Assembly (NCBI RefSeq): GCF_028471945.1
Contig: NZ_CP110128.1
Coordinates: forward strand, 546,501 to 610,500
DNA length: 64,000 nt
Reading direction: 5' to 3'
Source of the DNA: Pseudomonas sp. WJP1
Lineage (GTDB): Bacteria > Pseudomonadota > Gammaproteobacteria > Pseudomonadales > Pseudomonadaceae
Position numbers and translations under genes: made by a program
The notes under the pieces: model-generated
The model's input: the letters and a program-made list of their open reading frames with translations, nothing else
Databases searched by the model: none
Told to the model about the DNA's origin: nothing
Part shown: in pieces, positions 28,744-41,144 of the stretch
Position numbering within the stretch: position 1 is the first letter of the stretch
Layout: the number at the start of each line of letters is the position of its first letter

Positions 28744-29949
28744 CTAGAGGGGGGCAGGAACTTGGAAAACGTGTCGCAAATAGGCAACGAAATTCGGGTC
28801 TGTGCAGTGAGTCTTGCCGGGCTCGTCGGAGATCTTCGCCACCGGCGCGCCGTTGCAGGCCGTCATTTTAAGCACGATGCTCATCGGTTCGACACCCGGA
28901 ATGTCACACGTCAGGTTGGTGCCGATACCGAAGCTGACATTGATTCGACCCCGCAGCGCCCGAAAAATCTCCAGGGACCTGGGTAGCGTCAGGCTGTCGG
29001 AGAAGGTCAGCGTCTTGCTCATCGGGTCGATACCGAGCTTGTGATAGTGCGCGATGGCTTTTTCCGCCCAAACCACCGGATCGCCCGAGTCGTGGCGCAA
29101 ACCGTCGAAAAGCTTGGCGAAAAACAGGTCGAAATCGCCCAGGAAAGCATCAAGGGTGATGCAGTCGGTCAGCGCGATCCCTAGCAGGCCTCGGTATTCG
29201 CGGACCCAGCAATCGAGGGCGGCGATCTGGCTGTCGATCAGCCGCGGGCCGAGTTGCTGGTGGGCCATGATCCATTCGTGGGCCATGGTGCCCAGCGGTT
29301 TCATGTCCAGCTCCCGGGACAGGTGCACGTTGCTGGTGCCGACGAAGCGCCCGGGGAAATCGTGCTTGAGCACATTCACCACTTCCTCCTGTACACGGTA
29401 GGAGAAGCGACGACGTGTGCCGAAATCGGCTACCTGCAACTCGGACAATTCCTCGCTGCTGGCGTTGGCACTCAGCCAGTCGAACTTGCGATAGAGCTGC
29501 TCGCGCGCCTGCTCCAGGACAATCTCCCGATAGCGATAGCGGTTACGCACCTCACTGACGATGGCCAGAATCGGTACCTCGAACAGGATCACGTGCAGCC
29601 ACGGGCCCCGCAGGCGGATGAACAGTTCGCCGTTTTCGATACCCGTGTGGATGTAGCGCAAGTTGAAGCGAAACAGCCCGAGAAAACGCAGGAAATCCGG
29701 CTTCAGGAAAGTGATGCGCTCCAGAAAACTCAATTGGTCGGCGCTCAGGCTCAGCTCGGCCAGCCGTTCGATCTGGAAACGGATCTCCGCCAGGTACGGG
29801 CGCAAATCTTCGCTGTTACGGCAACGAAACTCCCATTCGACTTCTACGTTAGGGTAGTTGTGCAGCACCGCCTGCATCATCGTCAGTTTGTAGAAGTCGG
29901 TGTCGAGCAGGTTCTGCACGATGCGATCGGCAAATACACTCTCGCTCAT
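28744..29949 (-). CDS. pncB: Nicotinate phosphoribosyltransferase
   Basis: PncB makes nicotinate mononucleotide from nicotinate and PRPP, the entry step of NAD salvage. The 401-residue protein starts [20 protein letters not shown], where DTDFYKLTM is the family N-terminal motif. It contains [23 protein letters not shown] with the active-site His region. A slightly earlier in-frame ATG exists, but GGAGAA points to 29949. First gene of the pncB-nadE operon. Confidence 0.96.
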   Translation of the reverse strand: MSESVFADRIVQNLLDTDFYKLTMMQAVLHNYPNVEVEWEFRCRNSEDLRPYLAEIRFQIERLAELSLSADQLSFLERITFLKPDFLRFLGLFRFNLRYIHTGIENGELFIRLRGPWLHVILFEVPILAIVSEVRNRYRYREIVLEQAREQLYRKFDWLSANASSEELSELQVADFGTRRRFSYRVQEEVVNVLKHDFPGRFVGTSNVHLSRELDMKPLGTMAHEWIMAHQQLGPRLIDSQIAALDCWVREYRGLLGIALTDCITLDAFLGDFDLFFAKLFDGLRHDSGDPVVWAEKAIAHYHKLGIDPMSKTLTFSDSLTLPRSLEIFRALRGRINVSFGIGTNLTCDIPGVEPMSIVLKMTACNGAPVAKISDEPGKTHCTDPNFVAYLRHVFQVPAPL

Positions 29950-30026
29950 AACGGGGGTTCTCCACATTGAATAAGGCTAGTGGCGCATATCGGTGGTGTT
30001 GATTGCCAGCGATTTTTGAAGCGTCC

Positions 30027-30914
30027 CTACACCTGCTCCAGCATCCACTTCACGAAATCGCGCACCTTGGGCACTTCCGCCGAATGTTCCGGGTACGCCA
30101 GGTAATAGGCGTCAGTGCTGGGCATCGCATGCTGCCAGGGAATGACCAGTTTGCCGTCGGCCAGTTCCTCTTCCACCAGAAACCTTGGCAGCAGTGCTAC
30201 GCCGCAGCCGACTTGCGCCGCGCGGATGCACATGTAGAAGGTTTCGAAACGCGGGCCGTGGTAGCTGTGTTCGGTGTGGTAGCCCTGACTGTCGAACCAG
30301 TCGTGCCAGGCTTGGGGGCGGGAGGCGTTTTGCAGCAGGACCAGGTCGGTGAGTTGCGTCGGGTCGGTGAACGGCGTGTCGGGCAGGCTGCTTGGGGCAC
30401 AGACCGGCACAAGCTCTTCGCTGAACAATTTCAGGCATTCGGTGCCCGGACGCGAACCCTGGCCGAAGTAGAACGCCAGGTCGCTGCGGCCTTGCACCAG
30501 GTCGTCGGCTTCCTGTTCATTGCACAGGTCCAGATGGATCGACGGATGGCGCAGGCGCCAGCCCTTGAGGCGTGGTACCAGCCAGCGAGCGCCGAAGGTC
30601 GAGGGTGTGGAGACGCGCAGGACTTCGGTTTCACCCCCGTAGGAACGCAGGTAATGGGTCGACATCTCTACTTGGGTGAGGATTTTTCGTACCTCCACCA
30701 GGTACAGATCGCCCGCTGGCGTCATTTGCAGGCGTCGGCGAACCCGGCGAAACAGCAGGTGCTGCAACAGCTCTTCCAGTTGCGCCACCTGTTTACTGAC
30801 GGCGCTCTGGGTCAGGTTCAGCTCTTCGGCGGCCCGGGTGAAACTCAGGTGGCGGGTCACGGCTTCGAAACACTGCAGCGCAGCGATCGAGGGCAAATAG
30901 CGTTTGTTCAGCAT
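30027..30914 (-). CDS. LysR-family regulator, GcvA-like, next to amaB
   Basis: A 295-residue LysR-type regulator with an N-terminal helix-turn-helix (FEAVTRHLSFTRAAEELNLT, then QSAVSKQVAQLEELL) and a co-inducer domain. It is divergent from amaB across a 175-base gap, the usual layout for a LysR regulator of its neighbour. P. putida has a LysR gene in the same place. It is therefore the likely regulator of the amaB-amaA genes; this is inference. Confidence 0.92.
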   Translation of the reverse strand: MLNKRYLPSIAALQCFEAVTRHLSFTRAAEELNLTQSAVSKQVAQLEELLQHLLFRRVRRRLQMTPAGDLYLVEVRKILTQVEMSTHYLRSYGGETEVLRVSTPSTFGARWLVPRLKGWRLRHPSIHLDLCNEQEADDLVQGRSDLAFYFGQGSRPGTECLKLFSEELVPVCAPSSLPDTPFTDPTQLTDLVLLQNASRPQAWHDWFDSQGYHTEHSYHGPRFETFYMCIRAAQVGCGVALLPRFLVEEELADGKLVIPWQHAMPSTDAYYLAYPEHSAEVPKVRDFVKWMLEQV

Positions 30915-31089
30915 GGGCGGTCCTTTGTACTTGTCTCTTTATTGCCAACAATGCACAGCATGAATAAACGGAATGATATCTCTCTTAATGGTCGTTTGTT
31001 GAGTAACCTCGGGAGCGCTAAAACTACAGGTCTGATCAGTCGTGATTCGGCGGCTGCACACGTTCCGTTTTTTGCTTGAGGAGTGACCC

Positions 31090-32580
31090 ATGGTTGCCGC
31101 ATTGCTTGATCGTCTTGGTGTGAACCCGGCCCTGTACCAGAACGGCAAAGTGCCGGTGCATTCGCCGATCGATGGCAGCACGATTGCCACCGTCAACTGG
31201 GAAGGTGCCGCTGAAGTCGAGCAGCACATCAGTCGTGCAGATCATGCATTCGAACTGTGGCGCAAGGTTCCGGCACCGCGTCGCGGCGAACTGGTGCGGC
31301 AACTGGGTGACATCCTGCGTGAATACAAGGCCGATCTCGGCGAACTGGTGTCCTGGGAAGCGGGCAAGATCACCCAGGAAGGCCTGGGTGAAGTTCAGGA
31401 AATGATCGACATCTGCGACTTCGCCGTCGGCCTGTCCCGTCAACTGTACGGCTTGACCATCGCCTCCGAGCGCCCTGGCCACCACATGCGCGAAACCTGG
31501 CACCCGCTGGGCGTCGTCGGCGTGATCAGCGCCTTTAACTTCCCGGTGGCGGTCTGGGCCTGGAACACAACGCTGGCGCTGGTCTGCGGCAACCCGGTGA
31601 TCTGGAAGCCGTCGGAAAAAACGCCACTGACCGCACTGGCCTGCCAGGCACTGTTCGACCGCGTGCTGAAGAACTTCAGCGATGCGCCACCGCACCTGAG
31701 CCAGGTGGTCATTGGCGGTCGCGATGCCGGTGAAGCCCTGGTCGATGACCCGCGTGTCGCACTGGTCAGCGCTACCGGCAGCACCCGCATGGGCCGTGAA
31801 GTGGCGCCGAAAATCGCCGCGCGCTTCGCCCGCAGCATTCTCGAGCTGGGCGGCAACAACGCGATGATCCTTGGCCCAAGCGCCGATCTGGACATGGCCG
31901 TTCGCGCGATCCTGTTCAGCGCCGTCGGTACTGCCGGCCAGCGCTGCACCACGCTACGCCGCCTGATCGCCCATGAATCGGTGAAGGAAGAAATCGTCAC
32001 CCGCCTCAAGGCCGCCTACTCCAAAGTGCGCATCGGCCATCCGCTGGAAGGCAACCTGATCGGCCCGCTGATCGACAAGCAAAGCTTCGACACCATGCAG
32101 GACGCGCTGGAGCAGGCTCTGAGCGAAGGCGGTAAGGTGTTCGGCGGCAAGCGTCAGCTGGAAGACAAATTCCCCAATGCCTACTACGTTTCGCCGGCCA
32201 TCGTCGAAATGCCGGAGCAGAGCGATGTTGTCTGCCATGAAACCTTCGCGCCGATTCTGTACGTGGTGGGCTACAACGATTTCAACGAAGCGCTGCGTTT
32301 GAACAATGCCGTGCCGCAAGGCCTGTCGTCGTGCATCTTCACCACCGACGTGCGTGAGGCCGAGCAGTTCATGTCGGCGGTGGGCAGTGACTGCGGTATC
32401 GCCAACGTCAACATCGGCCCGAGCGGTGCGGAAATCGGTGGTGCGTTTGGGGGGGAGAAAGAAACGGGCGGTGGTCGTGAGTCGGGTTCCGATGCATGGC
32501 GCGGGTACATGCGTCGTCAGACCAATACCGTGAACTATTCGCTGGAGTTGCCGCTGGCTCAAGGTATTACGTTCGACTGA
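31090..32580 (+). CDS. amaB: Aldehyde dehydrogenase AmaB (alpha-aminoadipate semialdehyde / piperideine-6-carboxylate dehydrogenase)
   Basis: A 496-residue NAD(P)+-dependent aldehyde dehydrogenase. The catalytic Cys286 lies in GTAGQRCTT and the general base Glu252 in LELGGNNAM; the cofactor region VISAFNFPVAVWAWN is typical of the ALDH7 (antiquitin) group. In P. putida the homologue next to a pipecolate oxidase oxidises the semialdehyde of L-2-aminoadipate in lysine/pipecolate breakdown. Here the same neighbours are present (LysR upstream, amaA downstream). GAGGAG lies close to the ATG. A REP doublet separates it from amaA. Confidence 0.9.
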   Translation: MVAALLDRLGVNPALYQNGKVPVHSPIDGSTIATVNWEGAAEVEQHISRADHAFELWRKVPAPRRGELVRQLGDILREYKADLGELVSWEAGKITQEGLGEVQEMIDICDFAVGLSRQLYGLTIASERPGHHMRETWHPLGVVGVISAFNFPVAVWAWNTTLALVCGNPVIWKPSEKTPLTALACQALFDRVLKNFSDAPPHLSQVVIGGRDAGEALVDDPRVALVSATGSTRMGREVAPKIAARFARSILELGGNNAMILGPSADLDMAVRAILFSAVGTAGQRCTTLRRLIAHESVKEEIVTRLKAAYSKVRIGHPLEGNLIGPLIDKQSFDTMQDALEQALSEGGKVFGGKRQLEDKFPNAYYVSPAIVEMPEQSDVVCHETFAPILYVVGYNDFNEALRLNNAVPQGLSSCIFTTDVREAEQFMSAVGSDCGIANVNIGPSGAEIGGAFGGEKETGGGRESGSDAWRGYMRRQTNTVNYSLELPLAQGITFD

Positions 32581-32587
32581 TGGGCCC

Positions 32588-32661
32588 TATCGCTGGCAAG
32601 CCAGCTCCCACAGGATTTGTGTTGCGGCACATAACCCTGTGGGAGCTGGCTTGCCAGCGAT
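32588..32661. repeat. REP doublet 7
   Basis: TATCGCTGGCAAGCCAGCTC and its mirror GAGCTGGCTTGCCAGCGATG lie between amaB and amaA. The core is GCTGGCAAGCCAGC rather than GCGAGCAGGCTCGC. Confidence 0.9.
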
Positions 32662-32702
32662 GCTTTGTTTTTGTTTGTTAGGTTTCTGATTGGAGTCTGG
32701 CA

Positions 32703-33986
32703 ATGCCGTTACGCGAAGAGTGTCTGTGGGAAAAACTGACGCCGCAAAGGCCCGACAACTCGGCGCTCAAGGGTGAAGTGAAGGCCGATGTCTGCGTGAT
32801 TGGCGCCGGTTTTACCGGGCTGTCGGCGGCGGTGCATCTGCTGGAACAGGGCAAGACGGTCTGTGTGCTCGAAGCCCATCGCGCCGGTCACGGCGGTTCG
32901 GGGCGCAACGTCGGGCTGGTCAATGCCGGCATGTGGATTCCCCCGGACGAGATCGAAGCCGGGTTTGGCGAGGCGGTGGGCAGCCAGCTCAACCGGATGC
33001 TCGGTGCCGCACCGTCCCTGGTGTTCAGCCTTGTGGATAAGTACCAGATCGATTGCCAGTTGCGCCGCGAAGGCACGTTGCACATGGCGCACAACGCCCG
33101 TGGCGAAGCTGACTTGCGCAGTCGTGAAGAGCAATGGAAGCGCCGTGGCGCCCCTGTCGAGTTGCTGACCGGGCAAGCCTGTGAGCAAGCGACGGGCACC
33201 AAAAAAATTGCTGCGGCACTGCTCGATCGCCGTGCTGGCACGCTCAACCCGATGGCTTACACCACGGGGTTGGCCAAGGCGGCCATGGGCCTGGGCGGTC
33301 AGTTGTTCGATCATTCCCCGGTCACCCGCCTCGAACGCCAGGGGCAACGCTGGTCGGTGCAAACCGCGCAGGGTTCGGTCCTGGCCGAGCAGGTAGTGAT
33401 CGCTTCCAACGCCTACACCGAAGGCGACTGGACGGAGTTGCGGCGCAATTTCTTCCCCGGTTATTACTATCAGGTGGCATCGGTGCCGCTGACCGAAGAC
33501 GCCGCCCGGCAAATCCTGCCCGGTGGCCAGGGTTCCTGGGACACCCGCCAGGTGCTCAGCAGTATTCGCCGGGACAAGGACGGGCGTTTACTTCTAGGCA
33601 GTCTGGGTAACGGCAATCAGAAACCGGCATGGTTCCTCAAGGCGTGGGCCGATCGGGTTCAGCAGCATTACTTTCCTTACCTCAAACCGGTGGAATGGGA
33701 GTGCACCTGGACGGGGCGCATTGCTTTCACCCCGGATCACTTGATGCGCCTGTTCGAACCGGCGCCCGGAATAGTGGCAGTGACCGGCTACAACGGTCGG
33801 GGTGTGACCACCGGGACCGTTGTCGGCAAAGCATTCGCCGATTATTTGTGTAACGGAAATCCTCAAGCGCTACCCATTCCCTTCGCTCCAATGCAGCCAC
33901 TGGCAGGGGTGGGATTGCGTAGTTGTTTATACGAGGCCGGTTTTTCGCTGTATCACGCAGGCCAGTGCTTGCGGATCGTGATCTGA
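32703..33986 (+). CDS. amaA: FAD-dependent oxidoreductase, probable L-pipecolate oxidase AmaA
   Basis: A 427-residue DAO-type FAD oxidoreductase. The dinucleotide-binding motif is VIGAGFTGLSAAVHLLEQG near residues 32-50, and the family C-terminal GYNGRGVTTGTVVGK is present. In P. putida AmaA oxidises L-pipecolate to piperideine-6-carboxylate, whose open form is the AmaB substrate. The gene pair and the divergent LysR gene support that role here. Substrate choice is inferred from context. GGAG precedes the ATG by nine bases. Confidence 0.87.
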   Translation: MPLREECLWEKLTPQRPDNSALKGEVKADVCVIGAGFTGLSAAVHLLEQGKTVCVLEAHRAGHGGSGRNVGLVNAGMWIPPDEIEAGFGEAVGSQLNRMLGAAPSLVFSLVDKYQIDCQLRREGTLHMAHNARGEADLRSREEQWKRRGAPVELLTGQACEQATGTKKIAAALLDRRAGTLNPMAYTTGLAKAAMGLGGQLFDHSPVTRLERQGQRWSVQTAQGSVLAEQVVIASNAYTEGDWTELRRNFFPGYYYQVASVPLTEDAARQILPGGQGSWDTRQVLSSIRRDKDGRLLLGSLGNGNQKPAWFLKAWADRVQQHYFPYLKPVEWECTWTGRIAFTPDHLMRLFEPAPGIVAVTGYNGRGVTTGTVVGKAFADYLCNGNPQALPIPFAPMQPLAGVGLRSCLYEAGFSLYHAGQCLRIVI

Positions 33987-34348
33987 ATGTTGATTTTTGT
34001 TGTTGAAAGCGGCGCTTTTTTGATCAGCAGCTAGCCTGTAGTGGTGCGGGTTGTAGCAGTCCCGCACCAGCAGTGTGCACTTCGGTGACGCACGTTGTTA
34101 CAGGCTGGTTGCACGTCGTTTAGTGCCGCGGTTGCAATGATGGCGCAGACGGGTTGCGCCTCAAAAAAATAATGGTTTTACCTTCCGCGGTTTAGACGGT
34201 TGCACGCCCAATGAAAATGGGCCCGAGATAGTCGAAATAAGAATAAAGCAGCGACTTTTTTAAGAATAAAAAACCGATGGCACGGCCCTTGCTCTGAGCA
34301 ATCAGTGAAGTCGCAGTGCCAATTAAAAAAACCATGGAGCACCACCTC
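33987..34348. other. Gene-free stretch between amaA and braC
   Basis: No coding region is supported in these 362 bases. A perfect hairpin, GGTGCGGG/CCCGCACC with a 10-base loop, is at 34043-34068; it may end the ama transcript, though no T run follows. The AT-rich half (34150-34330) likely holds the braC promoter and leader. Confidence 0.6.
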
Positions 34349-35482
34349 ATGTCCCAGACGTTTTACAAGAAAGGCTTTCTGGCCCTCGCAGTGGCAGCTG
34401 CGTTGGGTGTTTCTGCGTTTGCTCAGGCTGACATCAAGATCGGCGTAGCGGGTCCAATGACGGGCGCCAATGCGGCATTTGGCGAGCAGTACATGAAGGG
34501 TGCACAGGCAGCAGCCGATGCGGTCAACGCAGCGGGCGGCGTGAACGGGGAAAAAATCGTACTGGTCAAGGGCGATGACGCCTGCGAACCGAAACAGGCT
34601 GTGACGGTCGCCAAAGACCTGACCAACCAGAAAGTCGCCGGCGTGGTCGGTCACTTCTGCTCCTCCTCGACTATCCCGGCTTCCGAGATCTACGACGAAG
34701 CGGGCATCATCGCCATCACTCCAGGCTCCACCAACCCACAGGTGACCGAACGCGGCCTGAGCGCCATGTTCCGCATGTGCGGTCGTGACGACCAGCAAGG
34801 CATCGTGGCCGGCGACTACATCGTCGACGTGCTCAAGGGCAAGAAGGTCGTGGTACTGCACGACAAGGACACCTACGGCCAAGGCCTGGCTGATGCCACC
34901 AAGGCCCAACTGGTCAAGCGCGGCGTAACGCCAGTGCTGTATGAAGGCCTGACCCGTGGCGAGAAAGACTTCAGCACCATCGTGACCAAGATCCGCGGTG
35001 CCGGCGCTGACGTCGTCTACTTCGGTGGCCTGCACCCGGAAGCCGGTCCTCTGGTTCGCCAGCTGCGTGAACAAGGCCTGAAAGATGTCAAGTTCATGTC
35101 CGACGACGGCATCGTGACCGACGAACTGGTGACCACCGCTGGCGGTCCGCAATTCGTCGATGGCGTGCTGATGACCTTCGGTGCCGACCCACGCCTGCTG
35201 CCAGACAGCAAGACCGTGGTAGACGCATTCCGCAAGGCCGGTACCGAGCCTGAAGGCTACACCCTGTACGCCTACGCTTCGGTCCAGACCCTGGCGGCTG
35301 CCTTCAACGGCGCCAAATCCAACAAGGGCGAAGAAGCGGCTGCGTGGCTGAAGAAAAATCCGGTCAAGACTGTCATGGGCGAGAAGACCTGGGACAGCAA
35401 AGGCGACCTGAAAGTCTCCGACTACGTGGTTTACCAGTGGGACAAGGACGGCAAATACCACCAACTGGAAAAACAGAAGTAA
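34349..35482 (+). CDS. braC: Branched-chain amino acid ABC transporter binding protein BraC/LivJ
   Basis: A 377-residue periplasmic binding protein of the Leu/Ile/Val type I fold. The signal peptide runs to AFAQA-DIKIG. GVAGPMTGANAAFGEQYMKG and CSSSTIPASEIYDEAGI contain the conserved ligand-pocket residues of LIV proteins. The ATG at 34349 has GGAG ten bases upstream; earlier in-frame starts would lengthen the signal peptide unnaturally. It is first in the braCDEFG order and separated from braD by a REP doublet. Confidence 0.95.
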   Translation: MSQTFYKKGFLALAVAAALGVSAFAQADIKIGVAGPMTGANAAFGEQYMKGAQAAADAVNAAGGVNGEKIVLVKGDDACEPKQAVTVAKDLTNQKVAGVVGHFCSSSTIPASEIYDEAGIIAITPGSTNPQVTERGLSAMFRMCGRDDQQGIVAGDYIVDVLKGKKVVVLHDKDTYGQGLADATKAQLVKRGVTPVLYEGLTRGEKDFSTIVTKIRGAGADVVYFGGLHPEAGPLVRQLREQGLKDVKFMSDDGIVTDELVTTAGGPQFVDGVLMTFGADPRLLPDSKTVVDAFRKAGTEPEGYTLYAYASVQTLAAAFNGAKSNKGEEAAAWLKKNPVKTVMGEKTWDSKGDLKVSDYVVYQWDKDGKYHQLEKQK

Positions 35483-35517
35483 GGGCTGACTCAATCGGCT
35501 GATCCCTACCGTTCCCT

Positions 35518-35609
35518 TGTAGGAGTGAGCCTGCTCGCGATGACGGACTGACAGGCAACACATACGTTGAATGTTCAACCGCTATCGCGAGCAGGCTCGC
35601 TCCTACAGG
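35518..35609. repeat. REP doublet 8 (inverted order) between braC and braD
   Basis: TTGTAGGAGTGAGCCTGCTC on the left, GAGCAGGCTCGCTCCTACAG on the right. The spacer holds the palindrome GTTGAATGTTCAAC. Its place between the binding-protein gene and the membrane genes suits a 3' mRNA-protecting element. Confidence 0.9.
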
Positions 35610-35720
35610 GGGGGCGGTGATCGGGCTAATCGTGGCTGACATTGCTCCGACGTATATCTGTATTTTCCTTAGAAGAACCGCACCGGCAGGTGACAGGTTC
35701 TCATTGCGTGAGATTGCGTT

Positions 35721-36635
<915 letters not shown>

Positions 36636-36638
36636 GCG

Positions 36639-37922
36639 ATGTCCTCAACCACTAAAAAAACCATTGATATCAAAAAAAGTCTGGTTGACGCGATTCTTGC
36701 CGGCCTCATCGCCCTGATCGTGTTCGGGCCGATTGTCGGCGTCGTTCTCGATGGCTATGGCTTCAACCTGGAAACCAGTCGCGTGGCGTGGATTGTCGCC
36801 ATCGTCATGGCCGGACGCTTTGCCTTGAGCATGTTCCTGCAAACCCCCAAAGGTTTGAGCATCCTCGAAGGATTTGAAACCACCGGTTCCGGGGTGCACG
36901 TACTGGCGCCCGATTACAAATCACGCCTGCGCTGGATCATCCCGTTGATGATCGTCATCGCCGTGGTGTTCCCGTTTTTCTCCAACTCCTACGTGCTGGG
37001 CGTGGTCATCCTCGGGCTGATCTATGTGCTGCTGGGCTTGGGGCTGAACATCGTAGTGGGCCTGGCCGGCTTGCTCGACCTGGGTTACGTGGCGTTCTAC
37101 GCCATCGGTGCCTACGGCCTGGCGCTCGGTTATCAATACCTGGGGCTGGGCTTCTGGACGGTGCTGCCGCTGGCGGCGATCACCGCCGGGCTGGCCGGTT
37201 GCATCCTCGGTTTCCCGGTGCTGCGCCTGCACGGCGACTACCTGGCGATCGTGACCCTGGGTTTTGGTGAAATCATCCGACTGATCCTCAACAACTGGCT
37301 GTCCCTGACCGGCGGTCCGAACGGCATGCCGGCCCCACTGCCGACCTTCTTCGGCCTGGAGTTCGGCAAGCGCGCGAAGGACGGCGGTGTGCCGTTTCAT
37401 GAGTTCTTCGGCATCGCCTACAACCCTGACGTGAAGTACTACTTCATCTACGCGGTGTTGTTCCTGGTGGTACTGGCCGTGTTGTACATCAAGCATCGCC
37501 TGACCCGCATGCCCGTCGGCCGTGCCTGGGAAGCGCTGCGCGAGGATGAAATCGCCTGCCGCTCCATGGGCCTGAACCACGTGCTGGTCAAGCTCTCGGC
37601 GTTCACCATCGGCGCATCGACGGCAGGCCTGGCTGGCGTGTTCTTCGCCACCTACCAGGGCTTCGTCAACCCGACCTCGTTCACCTTCTTCGAATCGGCC
37701 CTGATCCTCGCCATCGTGGTCCTCGGCGGCATGGGCTCGACCATCGGCGTGGTGATCGCGGCCTTCGTACTGACCGTGGCCCCGGAGCTGCTGCGTGGCT
37801 TCGCCGAATACCGCGTGCTGCTGTTCGGCATCCTGATGGTGTTGATGATGATCTGGCGACCGCGCGGCCTGATTCGAATCAGCCGTACCGGTGTGACCCC
37901 GCGTAAAGGAGTAGCGCCATGA
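36639..37922 (+). CDS. braE: Branched-chain amino acid ABC permease BraE/LivM
   Basis: A 427-residue permease, longer than most LivM proteins because of an N-terminal extension with two hydrophobic segments (DUF3382-like, about 1-100). The core begins around GLGLNIVVGLAGLLDLGYVAFYAIG and ends in VVLGGMGSTIGVVIAA and MIWRPRGL. It overlaps braF by four bases (ATGA). Confidence 0.95.
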   Translation: MSSTTKKTIDIKKSLVDAILAGLIALIVFGPIVGVVLDGYGFNLETSRVAWIVAIVMAGRFALSMFLQTPKGLSILEGFETTGSGVHVLAPDYKSRLRWIIPLMIVIAVVFPFFSNSYVLGVVILGLIYVLLGLGLNIVVGLAGLLDLGYVAFYAIGAYGLALGYQYLGLGFWTVLPLAAITAGLAGCILGFPVLRLHGDYLAIVTLGFGEIIRLILNNWLSLTGGPNGMPAPLPTFFGLEFGKRAKDGGVPFHEFFGIAYNPDVKYYFIYAVLFLVVLAVLYIKHRLTRMPVGRAWEALREDEIACRSMGLNHVLVKLSAFTIGASTAGLAGVFFATYQGFVNPTSFTFFESALILAIVVLGGMGSTIGVVIAAFVLTVAPELLRGFAEYRVLLFGILMVLMMIWRPRGLIRISRTGVTPRKGVAP

Positions 37923-38791
37923 GCGAAGTCGTACTCTCCGTAGAGAAGCTGATGATGCACTTCGGCGGCATCAAGGCGTTGAATGATGTCAGCCTGAAGG
38001 TCAAGCGCAACTCGATCTTCGCCCTGATCGGCCCCAACGGCGCCGGCAAGACCACAGTGTTCAACTGCCTGACCGGTTTCTACAAGGCCTCCGGCGGCAA
38101 GATCGAACTCAACGTGCGTGGGCAACAGACCAACGTCATCCAGTTGCTGGGCGAATCGTTCAAACCCACCGACTTCGTCTCGCCCAAAAGCTTCGTCACC
38201 CGGATGCGCTACAAGATGTTCGGCGGCACCCACCTGGTGAACCGCGCCGGTCTGGCGCGGACGTTCCAGAACATTCGCCTGTTCAAGGAAATGTCGGTGC
38301 TGGAAAACCTGCTGGTGGCCCAGCACATGTGGGTCAACCGCAACATGCTGGCGGGCATCCTCAACACCAAGGGCTACCGCAAGGCCGAAAGCGATGCGCT
38401 GGACCACGCCTTCTACTGGCTGGAGGTGGTGGACCTGGTGGACTGCGCCAACCGCCTGGCCGGTGAACTGTCCTACGGCCAGCAACGCCGACTGGAAATC
38501 GCCCGGGCCATGTGCACCCGTCCGCAGATCATCTGCCTCGACGAACCGGCTGCCGGCCTCAACCCTCAGGAAACCGAAGCACTGAGCGCGATGATCCGGC
38601 TGCTGCGCGACGAGCATGATCTGACCGTGGTGCTGATCGAACACGACATGGGCATGGTAATGAGTATTTCCGACCACATTGTGGTGCTGGACCACGGCGT
38701 CGTCATCGCCGAGGGCGGGCCCAATGACATCCGTAACGACCCGAAAGTGATTGCCGCCTACCTGGGCGCCGACGAAGAGGAGGTGGTATGA
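37919..38791 (+). CDS. braF: Branched-chain amino acid ABC ATPase BraF/LivG
   Basis: A 290-residue ATP-binding subunit. Walker A is GPNGAGKTT (about residues 38-46), the signature is LSYGQQRRLEIARAM, Walker B is IICLDEPAAGLNPQE, and the switch His is in VLIEHDM. AAAGGAG precedes the start. It overlaps braE upstream and braG downstream by four bases each. Confidence 0.96.
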   Translation: MSEVVLSVEKLMMHFGGIKALNDVSLKVKRNSIFALIGPNGAGKTTVFNCLTGFYKASGGKIELNVRGQQTNVIQLLGESFKPTDFVSPKSFVTRMRYKMFGGTHLVNRAGLARTFQNIRLFKEMSVLENLLVAQHMWVNRNMLAGILNTKGYRKAESDALDHAFYWLEVVDLVDCANRLAGELSYGQQRRLEIARAMCTRPQIICLDEPAAGLNPQETEALSAMIRLLRDEHDLTVVLIEHDMGMVMSISDHIVVLDHGVVIAEGGPNDIRNDPKVIAAYLGADEEEVV

Positions 38792-39504
38792 GCAAACCCA
38801 TCCTCGAACTCAAGGACCTGGACGTGTTCTACGGGCCGATCCAGGCCCTGAAGAATGTTTCGCTGCACATCAACGAAGGGGAAACCGTCAGCCTGATCGG
38901 CTCCAACGGCGCCGGCAAGTCGACCCTGCTGATGTCGATTTTCGGTCAGCCGCGTGCGGCGGACGGGCAGATCGTTTACCAAGGCGTGGACATCACCCAC
39001 AAGTCGTCGCACTACATCGCCTCCAACGGTATCGCCCAGTCGCCGGAAGGACGGCGGGTGTTCCCCGACATGACCGTCGAGGAAAACCTGCTGATGGGCA
39101 CCATCCCCATTGGCGACAAGTACGCCAAGGAAGACATGCAACGCATGTTCAAGCTGTTCCCGCGGCTTGAAGAGCGGCGCACCCAGCGTGCGATGACCAT
39201 GTCGGGGGGCGAGCAGCAGATGCTGGCCATCGCCCGAGCCCTGATGAGCCGGCCGAAACTGCTGTTGCTCGATGAGCCGAGCCTTGGGCTGGCGCCCATC
39301 GTGGTCAAGCAGATCTTCGCCACGCTGCGGGAACTGGCCAAGACCGGCATGACCATTTTCCTGGTCGAGCAGAATGCCAACCACGCGCTGCGGCTGTCGG
39401 ACCGGGCCTATGTGATGGTCAACGGCGAGATTCGCATGAGCGGCACCGGCAAGGAGCTGCTGGTCAACGAGGATGTGCGTAACGCTTATCTTGGCGGGCA
39501 CTGA
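38788..39504 (+). CDS. braG: Branched-chain amino acid ABC ATPase BraG/LivF
   Basis: A 238-residue second ATPase of the importer. Walker A is GSNGAGKST, the signature MSGGEQQMLAIARAL, Walker B LLLLDEPSLGLAP, and the switch region FLVEQNANHAL. It is the last gene of the operon, followed at 18 bases by a strong terminator. Confidence 0.96.
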   Translation: MSKPILELKDLDVFYGPIQALKNVSLHINEGETVSLIGSNGAGKSTLLMSIFGQPRAADGQIVYQGVDITHKSSHYIASNGIAQSPEGRRVFPDMTVEENLLMGTIPIGDKYAKEDMQRMFKLFPRLEERRTQRAMTMSGGEQQMLAIARALMSRPKLLLLDEPSLGLAPIVVKQIFATLRELAKTGMTIFLVEQNANHALRLSDRAYVMVNGEIRMSGTGKELLVNEDVRNAYLGGH

Positions 39505-39521
39505 TTCGCTGTTGCAATGAC

Positions 39522-39554
39522 AAAGCCCCGACGAGTAATCGTCGGGGCTTTTTT
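39522..39554 (+). terminator. Terminator after braG
   Basis: AAAGCCCCGACGA and TCGTCGGGGCTTT form a 13-bp stem followed by a T run. Confidence 0.92.
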
Positions 39555-39577
39555 CATTCCACAGGTGATTGGGGAAT

Positions 39578-40998
<1,421 letters not shown>

Positions 40999-41012
40999 CA
41001 CCGCATCACGGC

Positions 41013-41081
41013 TGTTCGCGGGCAAGCCTCGCTCCTACAGGTCACCGCCGACCTGTAGGAGCGAGGCTTGCCCGCGAATAG
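41013..41081. repeat. REP doublet 9
   Basis: TGTTCGCGGGCAAGCCTCGC and its mirror GCGAGGCTTGCCCGCGAATA lie between the dehydrogenase and the CDF transporter gene. Confidence 0.9.
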
Positions 41082-41144
41082 GCCGGAATGGACATCGCCG
41101 GACATCAGCTAGACTCCTCACCCAACAACCCCCGAGGAGAGCAT

